DNA of 64,000 bases, taken from Pseudomonas sp. TNT3 (GTDB lineage Bacteria > Pseudomonadota > Gammaproteobacteria > Pseudomonadales > Pseudomonadaceae). The number at the start of each line of letters is the position of its first letter. Position 1 is the stretch's first letter. Positions 33,224 to 45,142 of the stretch are shown here, one piece after another. The notes below the pieces were generated by a model. It was not told where the DNA came from. It saw only the letters and a list, made by a program, of their open reading frames with translations, and did no database searches. Location of the stretch: positions 102,787 through 166,786 of the forward strand of contig NZ_WFGV02000007.1 in NCBI RefSeq assembly GCF_010095445.2, written 5' to 3'. The translations under genes were made by a program, and so were the position numbers.

Positions 33224-35092
33224 ATGCGACTGGCTTTCCCTACTTTGTTGTTCACTGCCGTAGCCCTGCTGTTGGGCGCTGCCGGTGTGAATGCAGCACC
33301 GCAACATGCGCTGACCGTCTACGGCGAACCGGCAAAGTATCCGGCCGGATTCAGTCATTTTGCCTACACCAATGCGCAAGCCCCCAAGGGCGGCACGATG
33401 CGCCGTTCGGCGGTGGAAATCGGTCACTTCGACCACATTCTCCCGTACATCGACAAAGGCATCGGCGTCACGCAGATCGACGGCATGCTCTACTCCCCGC
33501 TCGCCCAGCGTTCGATGGACGAGCCCTACACCGTGTACGGCCTGGTGGCAGAGAAAATGGAGCGCGCCGAAGACGGTTTGTCCTTGCGCTTCTACCTCAA
33601 TCCAAAAGCCCGTTTTGCCGATGGCAAGCCCATCACCGCTGAAGACGTGCGCTACACCTTCGATTTGTTGATGACCCAGGGCAGCCTGCGTTATCGCACC
33701 CAGTTCGCCGACGTGAAAGGCGTCGAGATCGAATCGCCGCTGACCGTCCGGTTCGATTTCAAAAGCAATGAAAACCGCACCCTGCCGCTGGACATCGCGA
33801 CCCTGCCAGTGTTTCCCGAGCACTGGTGGAAGACCCGTGATTTTGCCGGCGGCGGTGGATACGAAGCGCCACTGGGCAGCGGTCCCTACAGGGTCGGCAA
33901 AGTCGACTCCGGGCGTAGCATCACCTTCGAGCGCAATGCCGACTGGTGGGGCAAGGACCTGCCGGTCAGCCGTGGGCTCTACAATTTCGATCATTTCAGC
34001 ATTGAGTATTTCGGCGACACCGACGTAGCGCGTCAGGTGCTGCGCGGCGGCGCTTATGATTACAACCGCGAATTCTCCGCCACGGGTTACTCCATCGGCT
34101 ACGACAGCCCTGCCCTGAGCGATGGACGACTGCAGAAAGCGCATTTGGCGACCCAGGCCCCACAACCCAGCCAGGGCTTCGTTTTCAATCTGCAAAACCC
34201 GATGTTCCAGGATCGCCGCACGCGCCAGGCGCTGGCCATGCTCTGGGATTTCGAATGGAGCAACCGGCAGATGATGCGCAACCTGTACATCCGCCAGCAG
34301 AGCTATTTTTCCAACACTGACCTGGCCGCCCGCCATCTACCGGACGCTGGCGAGCTGGCGATTCTTGAGCCATTGCGCGGGCAAGTGCCGGACGAAGTGT
34401 TCACCAAGGTCTTCGAAGCACCGAAAACCGATGGCAGCGGCGTGATACGCGACAAGCAGTTGCAAGCTCTGGAGCTGCTCGAACAGGCCGGATGGAAACC
34501 GGACGGCGATCAACTGGTCAACGCCGATGGCAAATCGCTGAACTTCACCTTTTTGGTCAGCCAAAACGGCATGGACCGTCTGCTCTTGCCCTACAAGCGC
34601 ACGCTCAAGCAGATCGGCATCGACATGAACATCCGCCGTATCGACGCATCCCAGTACGTGAATCGCCTGATGAGCCGCGACTACGACATGATCGTCACGG
34701 GCTACCCGGTGACCACGTCGCCCGGTGGCGAACTGCTCAATTATTTCGGCTCGGTCTCGGCCAACGACCCCGGCGCCAATAACTACATGGTGCTGAAAAA
34801 CCCTGCGGTCGACACCCTGATCAACGGCCTGATCCGCGCTACCACCCAGGTCGACATGCTGCGCTACGCCCACGCACTGGACCGGGTGTTGCAGTGGAAT
34901 TACTACTGGATCCCCAACTATTACCCGCCCGGATCTTCCACCGTGTGGTGGAACCGTTTCGGCATGCCCAACGAACAGGCGAGCAATGACGAGGCCATCG
35001 AAAGCTGGTGGGAAGTGAGCACCACGCCGCTGACCAATCAGCAAATGACCGCCGAACGCATTACCCGTGGCAAACCCGGAGGGCCGCATTGA
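33224..35092 (+). CDS. yejA: Peptide ABC transporter substrate-binding protein YejA-like
   Basis: A 622-residue periplasmic binding protein of the SBP_bac_5 family. I start at ATG 33224, where a Sec signal follows ([26 protein letters not shown]). Mature features include [28 protein letters not shown], the family signature around [11 protein letters not shown], and YNREFSATG. It binds oligopeptides for YejBEF; in enterics the Yej system also imports microcin C. Its TGA overlaps the yejB ATG (TGATG). Confidence 0.93.
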   Translation: MRLAFPTLLFTAVALLLGAAGVNAAPQHALTVYGEPAKYPAGFSHFAYTNAQAPKGGTMRRSAVEIGHFDHILPYIDKGIGVTQIDGMLYSPLAQRSMDEPYTVYGLVAEKMERAEDGLSLRFYLNPKARFADGKPITAEDVRYTFDLLMTQGSLRYRTQFADVKGVEIESPLTVRFDFKSNENRTLPLDIATLPVFPEHWWKTRDFAGGGGYEAPLGSGPYRVGKVDSGRSITFERNADWWGKDLPVSRGLYNFDHFSIEYFGDTDVARQVLRGGAYDYNREFSATGYSIGYDSPALSDGRLQKAHLATQAPQPSQGFVFNLQNPMFQDRRTRQALAMLWDFEWSNRQMMRNLYIRQQSYFSNTDLAARHLPDAGELAILEPLRGQVPDEVFTKVFEAPKTDGSGVIRDKQLQALELLEQAGWKPDGDQLVNADGKSLNFTFLVSQNGMDRLLLPYKRTLKQIGIDMNIRRIDASQYVNRLMSRDYDMIVTGYPVTTSPGGELLNYFGSVSANDPGANNYMVLKNPAVDTLINGLIRATTQVDMLRYAHALDRVLQWNYYWIPNYYPPGSSTVWWNRFGMPNEQASNDEAIESWWEVSTTPLTNQQMTAERITRGKPGGPH

Positions 35093-36153
35093 TGTGGGCT
35101 TATATAGCGCGTCGCCTGCTATTGATCATCCCGACGCTGGTGATCATTCTTCTGGTCAACTTCGTCATCGTCCAGGCGGCGCCGGGCGGCCCGGTGGAAC
35201 AAGCCATCGCGCACCTGCAGGGCATCGGCGGCGCAAGTGTCAGCGGTGGCTCCGGCGAAACACTGTCCGGCACCTCACGGGCCAGTCGTGGGCTCGACCC
35301 TCAATTGATCAAGGAGATTGAAAAGCAGTACGGCTTCGACAAGCCCGCCCACGAACGCCTGTGGCTGATGCTCACCAGCTACGCCCGCCTGGACTTCGGC
35401 AAAAGCTTCTTCCGCGGCGCCACCGTCACCGACCTGATCCTGGAAAAAATGCCGGTGACGATTTCCCTCGGTCTCTGGGCAACGCTGATCACCTACCTGG
35501 TGTCGATCCCGCTAGGCATCCGCAAGGCCGTGCGCCACGGCAGCCACTTCGACATCTGGAGCAGCACCGCGATCATCATCGGCTATGCCATGCCGGCGTT
35601 CCTGTTCGCGATGTTCCTGATCGTGGTGTTCGCCGGCGGCACTTCGCTGAACTGGTTTCCGGTGCGCGGGCTGGTCTCGGACAACTTCGAGTCACTGTCC
35701 ACCGTGGGCAAGATCGCCGACTACTTCTGGCACCTGGTGCTGCCCGTCACGGCGCTGGTCATCGGCGGCTTCGCCACCCTGACCATCCTGACCAAGAACT
35801 CTTTCCTCAATGAAATCACCCGCCAATACGTGGTCACTGCCCGCGCCAAGGGCATGAGCGAACGTCGCGTTCTCTACGGTCATGTATTTCGCAATGCCAT
35901 GCTGCTGGTCGTTTCGGGCATTCCCCAGGCGTTCATCAGTGTGTTCTTCGCCGGCTCGCTGCTGATCGAGGTCATTTTCTCCCTCGATGGCCTGGGCCGC
36001 ATGAGTTACGAAGCAGCCGTCTCACGGGATTACCCGGTGGTGTTCGGCTCGCTGTTCATCTTCACGCTGTTTGGCCTGCTGATAAAACTGGTCGGCGACC
36101 TCTGCTACACCCTGGTCGACCCGCGTATCGATTTCGCCGCGAGGAACGCCTGA
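35092..36153 (+). CDS. yejB: Peptide ABC transporter permease YejB-like
   Basis: A 353-residue permease with six transmembrane helices (first: [29 protein letters not shown]) and the conserved EAA loop ([26 protein letters not shown]). It is coupled to yejA and to yejE by TGATG overlaps, so the operon is translated as a unit. Confidence 0.95.
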   Translation: MWAYIARRLLLIIPTLVIILLVNFVIVQAAPGGPVEQAIAHLQGIGGASVSGGSGETLSGTSRASRGLDPQLIKEIEKQYGFDKPAHERLWLMLTSYARLDFGKSFFRGATVTDLILEKMPVTISLGLWATLITYLVSIPLGIRKAVRHGSHFDIWSSTAIIIGYAMPAFLFAMFLIVVFAGGTSLNWFPVRGLVSDNFESLSTVGKIADYFWHLVLPVTALVIGGFATLTILTKNSFLNEITRQYVVTARAKGMSERRVLYGHVFRNAMLLVVSGIPQAFISVFFAGSLLIEVIFSLDGLGRMSYEAAVSRDYPVVFGSLFIFTLFGLLIKLVGDLCYTLVDPRIDFAARNA

Positions 36154-37175
36154 TGCTCAAGCTCTCGCCGCTGGGTCGCCGGCGCTTCGAACGCTTCAAG
36201 AAAAACCGTCGTGGGTGGTGGTCGCTGTGGCTGTTCATCGGCCTGTTCCTGCTCACCCTCGGCGGTGAACTGATCGCCAACGACAAACCGCTGGTCGTGA
36301 GCTATCAGGGCGAGCTGTACTTCCCGGCATTCAAACGACACACCGAACAGGAGTTCGGCGGGCAACTTCCGTTCCAGGCCGATTACCGTAGCGATTACGT
36401 GAAAAAACTGATCGAGAAGGACGGCGGCTGGATGCTGTTCCCGCCGATTCCGTTCAGCGATGACACGCCCAACTACGACCTGAGCAAACCGGCGCCCAGC
36501 CCACCTTCCAGCGTCAACTGGCTGGGCACTGACGACCAGGCGCGCGACGTCTTGGCCCGTGTGATTTTCGGCGCTCGGGTGTCGATTCTGTTTGCGCTGA
36601 TGCTGACCGTTGTCAGCGCCCTCATCGGCATCGCCGCCGGTGCACTGCAAGGGTATTACGGCGGATGGGTGGACCTTCTTGGCCAGCGCTTGCTGGAAGT
36701 CTGGTCCGGTCTGCCCGTGCTTTATTTGCTGATTATTCTCTCTGGATTTGTCGAGCCGAATTTCTGGTGGCTACTGGGGATCATGGCGCTGTTTTCCTGG
36801 CTGGCCCTGGTCGATGTGGTGCGCGCCGAGTTCTTGCGCGGACGCAACCTGGAATACGTCAAGGCCGCTCGGGCACTGGGCCTGACTGATCGTAAAGTCA
36901 TCGTGCGGCACATTCTGCCCAACGCGATGAACGCGACCCTGAGCTATCTGCCCTTCATCCTGACCGGAGCGATTTCGACGCTTACGGCGCTGGATTTCCT
37001 CGGTTTCGGCATGCCGGCGGGGAGCGCGTCCCTGGGCGAACTGATTGGTCAGGGCAAGCAAAACCTGCAAGCGCCGTGGCTGGGATTGACCGCGTTCTTT
37101 ACCCTCGCACTGATTTTGTCCTTGCTGGTGTTTATCGGCGAGGCGCTGCGTGATGCCTTTGATCCGCGATCTTGA
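36153..37175 (+). CDS. yejE: Peptide ABC transporter permease YejE-like
   Basis: A 340-residue permease: an N-terminal TM (LWLFIGLFLLTLGGELIAND), a periplasmic segment of about 90 residues, then five helices with the EAA loop EYVKAARALGLTDRKVIVRHILPNAM. It partners YejB. The gene ends inside a short run of 13-base direct repeats that separate it from yejF. Confidence 0.95.
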   Translation: MLKLSPLGRRRFERFKKNRRGWWSLWLFIGLFLLTLGGELIANDKPLVVSYQGELYFPAFKRHTEQEFGGQLPFQADYRSDYVKKLIEKDGGWMLFPPIPFSDDTPNYDLSKPAPSPPSSVNWLGTDDQARDVLARVIFGARVSILFALMLTVVSALIGIAAGALQGYYGGWVDLLGQRLLEVWSGLPVLYLLIILSGFVEPNFWWLLGIMALFSWLALVDVVRAEFLRGRNLEYVKAARALGLTDRKVIVRHILPNAMNATLSYLPFILTGAISTLTALDFLGFGMPAGSASLGELIGQGKQNLQAPWLGLTAFFTLALILSLLVFIGEALRDAFDPRS

Positions 37176-37198
37176 TCCGCGATCTTGAGCTGCGATCT
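37159..37198 (+). repeat. Three tandem 13-base repeats over the yejE stop
   Basis: GATCCGCGATCTT occurs twice in direct succession, followed by a diverged copy (GAGCTGCGATCTT). The yejE stop codon TGA is formed at the first junction. Slippage here would change the C-terminus of YejE by a few residues. Confidence 0.7.
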
Positions 37199-37217
37199 TT
37201 AGAGACGAACTGTTGAT

Positions 37218-38795
37218 ATGAGTAACCTGATCGAAATCCGTGACCTCAGCGTGGCCTTCAGCGGGCAGACCGTGGTGCGCAATCTGAGCCTGGACATCCT
37301 CCCCGGCGAATGCCTGGCGTTGGTGGGTGAGTCGGGCTCCGGCAAATCGGTGACCGCGCATTCGATCCTGCAGCTGCTGCCCGAAACCGGCACTCAGTCC
37401 ACCGGCAGCATCCGTTATCGCGGCAAGGAACTGCTCGGTGCCTCGTCTAAAGTGCTGCGTGAGCTGCGCGGAAACCGGATCGCGATGATTTTCCAAGAGC
37501 CGATGACCTCGCTGAACCCGCTGCACACCATCGAAAAACAGATCGGCGAAACCTTGCTGCTGCACAAAGGCCTCACCGGTAAACCGGCACAGGCGCGAAC
37601 CCTTGAATTGCTGCACCTGGTGGGTATTCAAAAACCCAAGGAGCGCCTCAAAGCCTACCCGCATCAATTGTCCGGCGGCCAACGCCAGCGGGTGATGATC
37701 GCCATGGCCCTTGCCTGTGAACCGGAGCTGTTGATCGCCGATGAGCCGACCACGGCGCTGGACGTCACCGTGCAGCGCAAGATCCTGTTGCTGCTCAAAT
37801 CGCTACAGCAACGCCTCGGCATGTCGCTGTTGCTGATCAGCCATGACCTTAATCTGGTGCGCAGCATCGCCCAGCGCGTGTGTGTGATGAAGGCCGGCGA
37901 AATCGTCGAGCAAGCGCCCTGCGAAACACTGTTTACCGAGCCGAAGCATCCTTACAGCTGCGTGCTGCTGAACGCCGAGCCGGAGGGCGAAGCACTAACT
38001 CGGGACGAGCGCGAGAATGTGCTGGAAGTGGACAACCTCAGCGTGAAGTTTGCTCTCGCTGGCGGGCTGTTCCAGCGAAAGACCTGGCTGCACGCGGTGG
38101 ATGGCATCAGCCTGAATATTCAGCGCGGCAAGACCCTGGGTATTGTCGGCGAGTCCGGTTCCGGCAAGTCGACATTGGGCCAGGCGATCCTGCGCCTGCT
38201 CGATTCCGAAGGCAGCATTCGCTTTCAGGGCGAAGCGCTGGATGGCCTGACGCAAAAGCAGCTGCGGCCATGGCGCAAGAAAATGCAGGTGGTGTTCCAG
38301 GACCCCTATGGCAGCCTGAGCCCGCGCATGTCGGTGGCGCAGATCATCAGCGAAGGCCTCGAAGTGCATAGCCAATTGACGGCTGAGGAGTGCAAGGCCG
38401 AGGTGATACGGGCCCTTGAGGAAGTCGGTCTCGATCCGCAAAGTCGCGATCGCTATCCCCACGAGTTCTCGGGCGGTCAACGCCAACGCATCGCCATCGC
38501 CCGCGCACTGGTGCTGAAACCGGCGCTGATCCTGCTCGATGAGCCAACCTCGGCACTGGACCGCACGGTGCAAAAACAAGTGGTCGCCCTGCTCCGCCAG
38601 CTCCAGGAAAAACACGGGCTGACGTACCTGTTCATCAGCCATGACCTGGCGGTGGTGCGAGCGCTGGCCCATGACATGATCGTGATCAAGGATGGCAAGG
38701 TCGTTGAGCGTGGAGCGAGTCATGAGGTGTTTGAATCGCCGCAACATCCCTATACCAAGGAGCTGCTGGCGGCGGCGCATGTCGGGGCGACATGA
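37218..38795 (+). CDS. yejF: Peptide ABC transporter ATPase YejF-like (two fused ATPase domains)
   Basis: A 525-residue protein with two ABC ATPase domains in tandem. Domain 1 has Walker A GESGSGKS, the LSGGQRQR signature and [11 protein letters not shown]. Domain 2 has GESGSGKST near residue 310, the FSGGQRQR signature and [10 protein letters not shown], with oppC-type motifs [12 protein letters not shown] and HPYTKELL at the end. It energises YejABE. It begins 42 bases after yejE and closes the operon; a REPIN follows. Confidence 0.95.
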   Translation: MSNLIEIRDLSVAFSGQTVVRNLSLDILPGECLALVGESGSGKSVTAHSILQLLPETGTQSTGSIRYRGKELLGASSKVLRELRGNRIAMIFQEPMTSLNPLHTIEKQIGETLLLHKGLTGKPAQARTLELLHLVGIQKPKERLKAYPHQLSGGQRQRVMIAMALACEPELLIADEPTTALDVTVQRKILLLLKSLQQRLGMSLLLISHDLNLVRSIAQRVCVMKAGEIVEQAPCETLFTEPKHPYSCVLLNAEPEGEALTRDERENVLEVDNLSVKFALAGGLFQRKTWLHAVDGISLNIQRGKTLGIVGESGSGKSTLGQAILRLLDSEGSIRFQGEALDGLTQKQLRPWRKKMQVVFQDPYGSLSPRMSVAQIISEGLEVHSQLTAEECKAEVIRALEEVGLDPQSRDRYPHEFSGGQRQRIAIARALVLKPALILLDEPTSALDRTVQKQVVALLRQLQEKHGLTYLFISHDLAVVRALAHDMIVIKDGKVVERGASHEVFESPQHPYTKELLAAAHVGAT

Positions 38796-38822
38796 TTCGA
38801 TGCAGGCTTGAAACCGCGTCGC

Positions 38823-38908
38823 GCCCATCGCGGGCAAGCTGTCTCCCACAGGGATTTTGCTGGCAACTCAAATCCCCTGTAGGAATGAGCCTGCTCGCGA
38901 TGAGGCCC
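38823..38908. repeat. REPIN (paired REP elements)
   Basis: Two inverted REP sequences (CATCGCGGGCAAGC...CTCCCACAG and CTGTAGGAATGAGCCTGCTCGCGATG) around a short spacer between yejF and the sigma-54 regulator gene. Confidence 0.8.
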
Positions 38909-38940
38909 TAACTGGCGAAAATATTCAGGATCAATACCCC

Positions 38941-40347
38941 ATGACCCCCACCGAAAGCCTCAAGGACTACCAACGCGTGCGCCTGCTGGCGATCCGTTCG
39001 TTGTTCGAGATCATCGAGCAATCCAGCGAAGGCACGGTCATTGTCGATCGCGACGCCAACATCGTCTGGATGAACGAACGTTATGCCCGGCGGTTTGGCC
39101 TGGAATCGGCGCAGGTGGCAATCGGCAAACCGTGCGAAAGCGTGATCCCCGGCAGCCTGTTGCGCGAGGTGGTGCGCACCGGCCGGCCAATACTGCTCGA
39201 CATGCAGGACACCCCGAAAGAACCGCTGGTGGTCATGCGCCTACCGATTCATGACGACACCGGCGAGGTGATCGGCGCCATCGGTTTTGCGCTGTTCGAC
39301 GAATTGCGCAGTCTGTCGCCGATGCTCAAGCGCTACATGAGCATGCAGGAAGAACTCGCGTCCACGCGTTCGCTATTGCGGGCCCGGCAAAGCAAGTACA
39401 ACTTTGCCCATTTCATCGGCACCAGCGCCGCCAGTCTGGAAGTCAAACGCCGCGCCCGACGCAGTGCCAGCGCAGAGTCGCCGGTGTTGCTGCTCGGTGA
39501 AACCGGCACCGGCAAAGAGTTGCTCGCGCAGGCCATCCACGGCGCCTCCCCACGGGCGCACAGAGCGTTCGTCAGCATCAACAGCGCGGCGATCCCCGAG
39601 GCATTGCTGGAGGCCGAGTTTTTCGGCACAGCGCCCGGCGCATTTACCGGCGCCGACCGCAAAGGCCGTGTCGGCAAGTTGCAGCTCGCCCAGGGCGGTA
39701 CGTTGTTTCTCGATGAAATCGGCGACATGCCGCTGCCCCTGCAAAGCAAACTCCTGCGCGTACTGCAGGAAAAGGAATTCGAGCCGGTGGGCTCAAACGA
39801 GATGATCCAGAGCGATGTACGCGTGATCGCTGCCACGTCCACGGACCTGGAAGCGGCGATCAAACGCGGTGAATTTCGCGCGGACTTGTATTACCGCCTC
39901 AACGTACTGCCCATTCAGGTCCCACCGCTGCGTAATCGCCTCGACGACCTGCCGGCGCTCAGCGAAGCGATCCTCGAAGAACTGCGCAGCCAGCACGAAC
40001 TTAATGGCGAAGCGCTGGAGCTGTTGGGGCAACACGCCTGGCCGGGGAACATTCGTGAACTGCGCAACGTGTTGGAGCGCGCGGCGTTGCTCAGCGATGA
40101 CCTGATCCTCGACGCGACAGAAATACGGGCGGCGATTGGCACGTTTACGCCGGTGGAGCGCGCGGCGGCGCTTAACCGGGAACTGACTCCCCGGGAGACG
40201 TTCAGCGAAGCTCGGGAGCGATCTGATCGGCAAGTGATTGAAGCCGCCCTCGCGCAATGTGGCGGAAAAGTTGTTGAAGCAGCCGCGCAATTGGGGCTGG
40301 GGCGGTCGACGCTGTACAAAAAGATGGTGGCGCTGGGGATTGCATAA
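38941..40347 (+). CDS. Sigma-54-dependent activator of hydroxybutyrate catabolism (HbcR-like)
   Basis: A 468-residue bacterial enhancer-binding protein. An N-terminal PAS domain (about 15-130; IIEQSSEGTVIVDRDANIVWMNERYA) senses a signal. The AAA+ domain has Walker A GETGTGKE, the sigma-54 contact loop GAFTGA (preceded by FGTAP), Walker B TLFLDEIGDM and the R-finger region. A C-terminal Fis-type HTH (GGKVVEAAAQLGLGRSTLYKKM) binds DNA. It lies directly upstream of a GntP permease, bdhA and acetoacetyl-CoA synthetase and of a -24/-12 promoter, the arrangement of P. aeruginosa HbcR (PA2005). Start chosen at MTPTESLKDYQ. Confidence 0.9.
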   Translation: MTPTESLKDYQRVRLLAIRSLFEIIEQSSEGTVIVDRDANIVWMNERYARRFGLESAQVAIGKPCESVIPGSLLREVVRTGRPILLDMQDTPKEPLVVMRLPIHDDTGEVIGAIGFALFDELRSLSPMLKRYMSMQEELASTRSLLRARQSKYNFAHFIGTSAASLEVKRRARRSASAESPVLLLGETGTGKELLAQAIHGASPRAHRAFVSINSAAIPEALLEAEFFGTAPGAFTGADRKGRVGKLQLAQGGTLFLDEIGDMPLPLQSKLLRVLQEKEFEPVGSNEMIQSDVRVIAATSTDLEAAIKRGEFRADLYYRLNVLPIQVPPLRNRLDDLPALSEAILEELRSQHELNGEALELLGQHAWPGNIRELRNVLERAALLSDDLILDATEIRAAIGTFTPVERAAALNRELTPRETFSEARERSDRQVIEAALAQCGGKVVEAAAQLGLGRSTLYKKMVALGIA

Positions 40348-40384
40348 TCTCTATAACGAGACACCAATCTCCATTGGTAGATCA

Positions 40385-40476
40385 GGCCTCATCGCGGGCG
40401 AGCCCGCTCCCACAGGGAACGGCGTTAGCCCAGACAACTGGACCACTGTGGGAGCGGGCTTGCCCGCGATGAGGCC
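40385..40476. repeat. REPIN (paired REP elements)
   Basis: GGCCTCATCGCGGGCGAGCC...CTCCCACAG and CTGTGGGAGCGGGCTTGCCC...GATGAGGCC form a long inverted repeat with a spacer of about 35 bases, between the regulator and its target operon. Confidence 0.85.
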
Positions 40477-40570
40477 CATGATGGCAACGCATATCTCAAG
40501 AAAGAGACAAATAAACAAAAAACCCCACAATAAAAAAGAAATATCATTATTTATCAACACGTTACAACGA

Positions 40571-40586
40571 TGGCACGAAACTCGCT
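40571..40586 (+). promoter_or_regulatory. Sigma-54 (-24/-12) promoter of the GntP/bdhA operon
   Basis: TGGCACGAAACTCGCT has the TGGCAC element and GG-N10-GC spacing. It lies 54 bases upstream of the permease start, next to a gene for a sigma-54 activator, which supports the call. Confidence 0.75.
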
Positions 40587-40639
40587 AACACTCTCCGACC
40601 AAGCCTCACCCAAAAAAATAACAATCCAGGAGACACACC

Positions 40640-42031
40640 ATGAGTGTGATCATCGCCTTGGCAGCCCTGGCGCTGCTGATGCTGGCTGCTTACCGTGGCT
40701 ACAGCGTTATCCTCTTTGCCCCCATTGCCGCCCTCGGCGCCGTGCTGCTCACCGACCCGTCCGCCGTCGCGCCTGCCTTTACCGGCGTGTTCATGGAGAA
40801 AATGGTCGGATTCATCAAACTCTATTTCCCGGTGTTCCTGCTCGGCGCCGTCTTCGGCAAGCTGATCGAGTTGTCAGGCTTCTCGCGCTCCATTGTTGCA
40901 GCGGCGATCAGCCTGCTGGGGACGCGCCAGGCGATGCTGGTGATCGTGCTGGTCTGCGCGTTGCTGACCTACGGCGGCGTGTCATTGTTTGTGGTGGTGT
41001 TTGCCGTCTACCCGTTCGCGGCGGAGATGTTCCGCCAGAGCAATATTCCCAAACGCCTGATCCCGGCCACCATTGCCCTCGGCGCCTTCTCGTTCACCAT
41101 GGACGCCCTGCCCGGCACACCGCAAATCCAGAACATCATCCCCAGCACCTTCTTCAACACCACTGCGTGGGCGGCCCCGTGGCTGGGTGTGATCGGCACG
41201 ATCTTCGTGTTCTGCACCGGCATGCTGTTTCTGCAGCGCCAGCGCAACAAGGCCCAGCGTGCGGGCGAAGGCTATGGCACGGAACTGCGCAACGAACCGG
41301 AAACCGCTGAAGACATCAAGCTGCCCAATCCCTGGATCGCCCTGTCGCCGCTGCTGGCCGTGGGCATCATGAACCTGCTATTCACCCAGTGGATTCCGCA
41401 GTGGTACGGCAAGACCCACAGCCTCGCGCTGCCGGGAATGACCACGCCGGTGACGACCGAAATTGCCAAGCTCACCGCGATCTGGGCGGTTCAGGCCGCG
41501 CTGCTGATCGGCATCCTGATGGTGTTGGCGTTCGGCTTTACGGCCATTCGCAGCAAACTGGCCGAAGGCAGCAAGAGCGCGGTCAGTGGTGCATTGCTGG
41601 CGGCCATGAACACCGCATCGGAATACGGTTTCGGCGCGGTGATCGCGTCCCTGCCGGGCTTTCTGGTGTTGGCCGACTGGCTCAAGAACATCCCCAATCC
41701 ATTGGTCAACGAAGCGATTACCGTTACGTTGCTGGCCGGCATCACCGGCTCCGCGTCCGGTGGCATGAGCATCGCCCTGGCGGCGATGTCCGAGCAGTTC
41801 ATCAGTGCCGCCCACGCCGCCAACATCCCTCTGGAAGTGCTGCACCGGGTGGCCGCCATGGCCAGTGGCGGCATGGACACCCTGCCGCACAACGGCGCGG
41901 TGATCACCCTGCTGGCCGTCACCGGCCTGACGCACCGTGAAGCTTACAAAGACATTTTCTGTATTACGCTGATCAAGACCCTGGCGGTTTTTGTGGTGAT
42001 CGGTACTTTCTACGCCACTGGCATTGTGTGA
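40640..42031 (+). CDS. GntP-family permease (probable 3-hydroxybutyrate transporter)
   Basis: A 463-residue membrane protein with about 12 transmembrane helices and GntP-family features: LYFPVFLLGAVFGKLIELSGFSRSIV, then ALLTYGGVSLFVVVFAVYPFA, GAFSFTMDALPGTPQIQN, and GITGSASGGMSIAL near the C-terminus. GntP proteins import gluconate or other hydroxy acids; the context with bdhA and acetoacetyl-CoA synthetase points to 3-hydroxybutyrate. It starts eight bases after CAGGAGAC and is the first gene behind the sigma-54 promoter. Confidence 0.9.
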   Translation: MSVIIALAALALLMLAAYRGYSVILFAPIAALGAVLLTDPSAVAPAFTGVFMEKMVGFIKLYFPVFLLGAVFGKLIELSGFSRSIVAAAISLLGTRQAMLVIVLVCALLTYGGVSLFVVVFAVYPFAAEMFRQSNIPKRLIPATIALGAFSFTMDALPGTPQIQNIIPSTFFNTTAWAAPWLGVIGTIFVFCTGMLFLQRQRNKAQRAGEGYGTELRNEPETAEDIKLPNPWIALSPLLAVGIMNLLFTQWIPQWYGKTHSLALPGMTTPVTTEIAKLTAIWAVQAALLIGILMVLAFGFTAIRSKLAEGSKSAVSGALLAAMNTASEYGFGAVIASLPGFLVLADWLKNIPNPLVNEAITVTLLAGITGSASGGMSIALAAMSEQFISAAHAANIPLEVLHRVAAMASGGMDTLPHNGAVITLLAVTGLTHREAYKDIFCITLIKTLAVFVVIGTFYATGIV

Positions 42032-42038
42032 GGTATTC

Positions 42039-42812
42039 ATGACGACTCTTTCGGGCAAGACCGCACTGGTCACCGGTTCCACCAGCGGCATTGGCCTGGG
42101 CATCGCCCTGAGCCTGGCCAAGGCGGGTGCCAACGTGGTTCTCAACGGGTTTGGTGATGCGTCCAAGGTCATCGCAGAGGTACAGCAGTTCGGCAGCAAA
42201 GTCGGTCATCACCCTGCCGACGTCAGCGACCCGGCACAGATTGCCGAGATGTTCGCCTACGCCGAGCGTGAATTCGGCGGCGTCGACATTCTGGTGAATA
42301 ACGCCGGCATTCAGCACGTGGCGGCGGTGGAAGATTTCCCGGTGGAACGCTGGGACGCGATCATCGCGATCAACCTGTCATCGGTATTCCACAGCACCCG
42401 CCTGGGCCTGCCGCACATGCGCGCGCAGAACTGGGGCCGAATCATCAACATCGCCTCGGTGCACGGCCAGGTCGGTTCAACCGGCAAGGCCGCGTACGTT
42501 GCCGCCAAGCATGGGGTGATCGGCCTGACCAAAGTCGTCGGCCTGGAAACCGCCACGACCCACGTTACCTGTAACGCCATCTGCCCGGGCTGGGTCCTGA
42601 CGCCGCTGGTACAGAAGCAGATCGATGATCGCGCGGCCAAAGGGATCGACCCGCAGCAGGCGCAGCATGATTTGCTGGCCGAAAAGCAGCCTTCGCTGGA
42701 GTTCGTTACGCCTTCGCAACTGGGTGAACTGGTGCTGTTCCTGTGCAGCGAAGCGGGCAGCCAGGTGCGTGGCGCGGCCTGGAACATTGATGGCGGCTGG
42801 TTGGCGCAGTAA
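42039..42812 (+). CDS. bdhA: 3-hydroxybutyrate dehydrogenase
   Basis: A 257-residue short-chain dehydrogenase oxidising (R)-3-hydroxybutyrate to acetoacetate with NAD. It has the nucleotide-binding TGSTSGIGLGIA (about 12-23), NNAGIQHVA, the catalytic Ser in INIASVHGQVGS and YVAAKHG (Tyr-x3-Lys), and the substrate-lid region CPGWVLTPLVQKQI. It starts at MTTLSGKTALVTG, eight bases after the permease stop, so the two are co-transcribed. Its product feeds acetoacetyl-CoA synthetase downstream. Confidence 0.95.
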   Translation: MTTLSGKTALVTGSTSGIGLGIALSLAKAGANVVLNGFGDASKVIAEVQQFGSKVGHHPADVSDPAQIAEMFAYAEREFGGVDILVNNAGIQHVAAVEDFPVERWDAIIAINLSSVFHSTRLGLPHMRAQNWGRIINIASVHGQVGSTGKAAYVAAKHGVIGLTKVVGLETATTHVTCNAICPGWVLTPLVQKQIDDRAAKGIDPQQAQHDLLAEKQPSLEFVTPSQLGELVLFLCSEAGSQVRGAAWNIDGGWLAQ

Positions 42813-42836
42813 CCCCGCCCAGTTCAGTGGCAAAGG

Positions 42837-42960
42837 CGCTTTTGTGGCGAGGGAGTTTACTCCCGCTGGGTGGCGCAGCCGCCCAAAAAAATGGTCGCGA
42901 CACCTGTTTTTACGACTGCTGCGCAGCCGAGCGGGAGTAAACTCCCTCGCCACAAAAGCG
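42837..42960. repeat. Perfect 31-bp inverted repeat between bdhA and aacS
   Basis: Arms at 42837-42867 and 42930-42960 are perfectly complementary (CGCTTTTGTGGCGAGGGAGT...), with partly matching inner sequence. It is a distinct repeat family from the GTGGGAGC REPs. As RNA it would form a very stable hairpin that could attenuate or protect the upstream transcript. Confidence 0.9.
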
Positions 42961-43040
42961 TCCTCGCCACACGAAGCGTCTTTAGTTGCGCAGTAACGTC
43001 ATCCACTGCCTGAACAGACATAAGAACAAGAGGCCCAGCC

Positions 43041-44999
<1,959 letters not shown>

Positions 45000-45014
45000 A
45001 CTGAAACACATTGG

Positions 45015-45135
45015 CCCCTGTAGGAGCTTCCGCAGGCTCGGGCCGCGTTCGGACGATCTTCTGATCTGTTTTTAAAGAACAAGATCAAAAGATCGTCCGA
45101 ACGCGGCCCGAGCCTGCGGCAGCTCCTACAGGGGG
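45015..45135. repeat. Long inverted repeat after aacS
   Basis: Arms of about 45 bases (CCCCTGTAGGAGCTTCCGCA... and its near-perfect reverse complement ending ...GCAGCTCCTACAGGGG) surround a spacer of about 30 bases. It lies between convergent genes and could act as a terminator-like stem. The same family recurs at 63001-63104. Confidence 0.9.
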
Positions 45136-45142
45136 ATATGTA

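Noticed and set aside
33212..34336. A 374-codon minus-strand open frame
   Set aside because: It is antisense to yejA, whose signal peptide and binding-protein motifs are clear.
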